From a virus: a stretch of 20,874 bases of DNA. Positions 18,937 through 20,874 of the stretch are shown here, piece after piece. The translations under genes and the position numbers were made by a program. The stretch lies in the IMG/VR virus record IMGVR_UViG_3300033151_000140, positions 1 through 20,874 of that record; one strand, given 5' to 3'. The notes beneath the pieces were generated by a model. The model had not been told where the DNA came from, ran no database searches, and saw only the letters and a list, made by a program, of their open reading frames with translations. Positions within the stretch are counted from its first letter, which is position 1; every line of letters starts with the position of its first letter.

Positions 18937-20588
18937 GACATCATCACCGGATCGGATAGCCAGGAATCAAGAGATCCTTTTTCTTCTTCCATCGTATATG
19001 CTTTCATCGCCATGATCATTGCCACCCCGCCATCAATCTTGCAGCGCGGGTTATTGGGGTTTTCCTTGACCGGCTTAATGTGGTCATCCTTGTTTCTGAA
19101 AACTGCCATATTGCCCATCATCCACGTTAGAACGGGGTCGCCGTTATGATAAAAGTTGCCATCCAAGACCGCTGTTTCTAATGTTTTCATCGGGTCTGAA
19201 TAGCTGGAGAACTGTTGCGTGAACTTAAATACATCAAGCCCGGTTGCAATCAATTCCTGCATCATCTGGTTTGCCTGCCACGGGTCAAATGTCACAGATT
19301 TAACCGTGAAATTATCAGCAAGCGATTCTATATATTTCTTAATCTCGCCATAATCCTGTGCATTACCGGGGGTGGTTTCAATATGACCACCCAGTGCAAA
19401 GGCTTTAAATTTGTCATTCCATCCGAAAGCAGATTCAGGTACAAAGTGTTTGCAGAACCCGTAGAACTTGCCCTCACGCTTGAACAGTATCGCCACGCTT
19501 GATACATCTTTCTGCTCAGCAAGATCAATTGCGACATGGCAGGACTCGCCCGCAAAGTCTTCAAGGCGCATATCCTTTTTCTGTTTCTGCCAGGCCAGCA
19601 TATTCATCCAGACAGATGTTGCACCAACCCACTCATTACAATGCTTGGTTCTGAACTCTGACTGTCGCTGTGCGCTTACCCGTGCGCGCTTTAGCTGGTC
19701 TAAAAGATAGTCTTCTGAAACCGATATGTTCAGATTCGGATTAACTTTCCTGAATGTATCCGCATCCGACCAATCATCATCGGCATCTGGAGCGTAAATC
19801 ATCGCAAATGTACTATCCATATCAAGGCTATCTTCCAATATCTTGATACATTCGCCGTCTAATTCATGGCATGGGCCACCTAAACTGGCCCCGGCTGTAG
19901 TCGTAACCATCAATAAAGGCTGTTCTCTTGCCCCCATGCCGGTGTCAAATACCGCATATTGCTCGGTGGTTTCGTGCAAATGGTATTCATCGCATACGCT
20001 AAAGTTAGGACTAGCCCCATCATCAGGCTTTTTAATCACCGCCTTGAACTGCGAGAAGTTTGCAGGGATAACCAAACTGGAAGCGTTGACCTCAATGCCA
20101 AACCTGTCCCGAAACGCTTTATTGTTCCTGATGATGTAACTTGCAGGATTGAATAATAAATCCCGCGCCTGATCCTGTCCGGTTGCACCAAGATAACATT
20201 CAGCCCCGCTTTCATTATCAGCAGCAAAGAATATCAACCCAATACAAATTGATAATAAAGACTTGCCGTTCTTTCTTGGCACTCTCAAATAGAAATACCT
20301 GAAACGCCTTAGCCGTGTATCTGCCCACTTCCAACCAAAGATAGAACCAACAGCAAAACACTGCCAATCCTCCAGAATAATCAACTGGCCCTGCCACCGG
20401 CCCTTGGCGTGCTGCAGTGTTTCAATGTTGGCGATCGCTACATCAGCAGCTTCAGCATGAAACAGAATATCATCACGCTTTAAATCAGCATTGAAACGCT
20501 CACACGCCAACCGGATATATACAGGTGCTATCTGTTTTCCGCTTAATACGTCCTTAACGTACCGGCGACAACGTGCCGAACCTTTCAC
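18933..20588 (-). CDS. terL: Terminase large subunit
   Basis: A 551-residue Terminase_1-type packaging motor. Walker A is PRKNGKS (104-110), Walker B FSVCDEY with Asp200 and Glu201, and the coupling motif TTTAG is at 229-233. Candidate RNase H-like nuclease acidic residues are Asp355 (HVAIDLAEQKD), Asp435 (VTFDPWQ) and Asp519 (CKIDGGVAM). The N-terminal YVKDVLSGKQIAPVYIRLACERF matches HK97/P27-associated large terminases. It starts at GTG 20588, sharing GTGA with the small subunit stop. All active-site elements look intact. Confidence 0.96.
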   Translation of the reverse strand: MKGSARCRRYVKDVLSGKQIAPVYIRLACERFNADLKRDDILFHAEAADVAIANIETLQHAKGRWQGQLIILEDWQCFAVGSIFGWKWADTRLRRFRYFYLRVPRKNGKSLLSICIGLIFFAADNESGAECYLGATGQDQARDLLFNPASYIIRNNKAFRDRFGIEVNASSLVIPANFSQFKAVIKKPDDGASPNFSVCDEYHLHETTEQYAVFDTGMGAREQPLLMVTTTAGASLGGPCHELDGECIKILEDSLDMDSTFAMIYAPDADDDWSDADTFRKVNPNLNISVSEDYLLDQLKRARVSAQRQSEFRTKHCNEWVGATSVWMNMLAWQKQKKDMRLEDFAGESCHVAIDLAEQKDVSSVAILFKREGKFYGFCKHFVPESAFGWNDKFKAFALGGHIETTPGNAQDYGEIKKYIESLADNFTVKSVTFDPWQANQMMQELIATGLDVFKFTQQFSSYSDPMKTLETAVLDGNFYHNGDPVLTWMMGNMAVFRNKDDHIKPVKENPNNPRCKIDGGVAMIMAMKAYTMEEEKGSLDSWLSDPVMMS

Positions 20589-20874
20589 CTTGGGACTACT
20601 TGTGGCCCACCGTCATTATTATTCTTTGGTGCGCCACCTATCTTGCCGCGTGAGATCGGGGTGAATCCCAGTTCCTGCTGAATCATTCTCAACTGCGTAT
20701 GGTCAGCAGCAAGAAACACTTTGCCATTATCAGGGTCTTGTGCGCTAACCATTGCAGAAACCATGATGCAATACTGGGCAAGTATGGTCGTATCTGTCTT
20801 GGTCAATACCCCACCAGGCGCATCCTGCATCGTGCGCTTCCATTCCTGCTGCGCATACTCATTCAGATAGTCAG
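20585..20874 (-). CDS. terS: Terminase small subunit, P27 type, N-terminus outside the window
   Basis: The frame is open to the right edge, with 95 visible residues. An ATG at 20830 exists, but the in-frame residues before it (YLNEYAQQEWKRT) continue straight into MQDAPGGVLTKTDTTILAQY. Together these match the P27 small-terminase pattern (E-W-x-R ... G-x-L-T-x-x-D ... L-x-x-Y). The gene therefore starts beyond the window. It recognises phage DNA and loads the large subunit. The stop overlaps the large subunit's GTG start. Confidence 0.85.
   Translation of the reverse strand, partial: DYLNEYAQQEWKRTMQDAPGGVLTKTDTTILAQYCIMVSAMVSAQDPDNGKVFLAADHTQLRMIQQELGFTPISRGKIGGAPKNNNDGGPQVVPR

Noticed and set aside
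1-20874. tRNA genes, integrase, attachment sites, lysis genes or transposable elements.
   Set aside because: I found no sequence supporting any of these within the window. Absence elsewhere in the genome cannot be judged.

Overview
The window is part of a tailed-phage genome (free phage or prophage) of the HK97-like siphovirus type, with moderate G+C and essentially no non-coding DNA. Strong Shine-Dalgarno sites, canonical 9-bp DnaA boxes and a twin-arginine export signal point to a bacterial, probably Gram-negative (gammaproteobacterium-like) host. The sequence alone does not name the host. No integrase, repressor, lysis gene, tRNA, rRNA or CRISPR array is visible.

Right to left on the minus strand runs one continuous morphogenesis operon: small terminase subunit (cut by the right edge), large terminase, portal, prohead protease and HK97-fold major capsid protein. 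A six-gene accessory cassette follows: two DUF115/Maf-like proteins, a PAPS-type sulfotransferase, a small methyltransferase, a GT-A-like and a GT-B-like glycosyltransferase. The head-tail connector, head closure protein, HK97 gp10-like protein, DUF3168 tail terminator, tail tube, tail assembly chaperones G and G-T (joined by a -1 frameshift at a G GGA AAT slippery site), tape measure, a tail hub protein with an inserted SPRY-like domain, and a distal tail protein come next. Almost every junction overlaps by 1-11 nt, so the operon is translationally coupled. The exceptions are a terminator-like double hairpin just before the tail tube gene and a hairpin just after the capsid gene.

The left 2.5 kb is on the plus strand and converges on the tail operon, sharing a 4-nt TTAA with it. 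It holds an array of small, mosaic, Ea22-like coiled-coil genes (one cut by the left edge, then six complete ones), each overlapping the next by ATGA. A 31-residue membrane peptide and a protein with a Tat signal and a tail-tube-like domain follow.

The observations most worth following are the exported tail-tube look-alike, the glycan/sulfate cassette placed directly behind the capsid gene (with a fusion gene whose domain junction is an A10 run preceded by an internal Shine-Dalgarno), the tandem perfect DnaA boxes inside that cassette, and the mosaic small-gene array.
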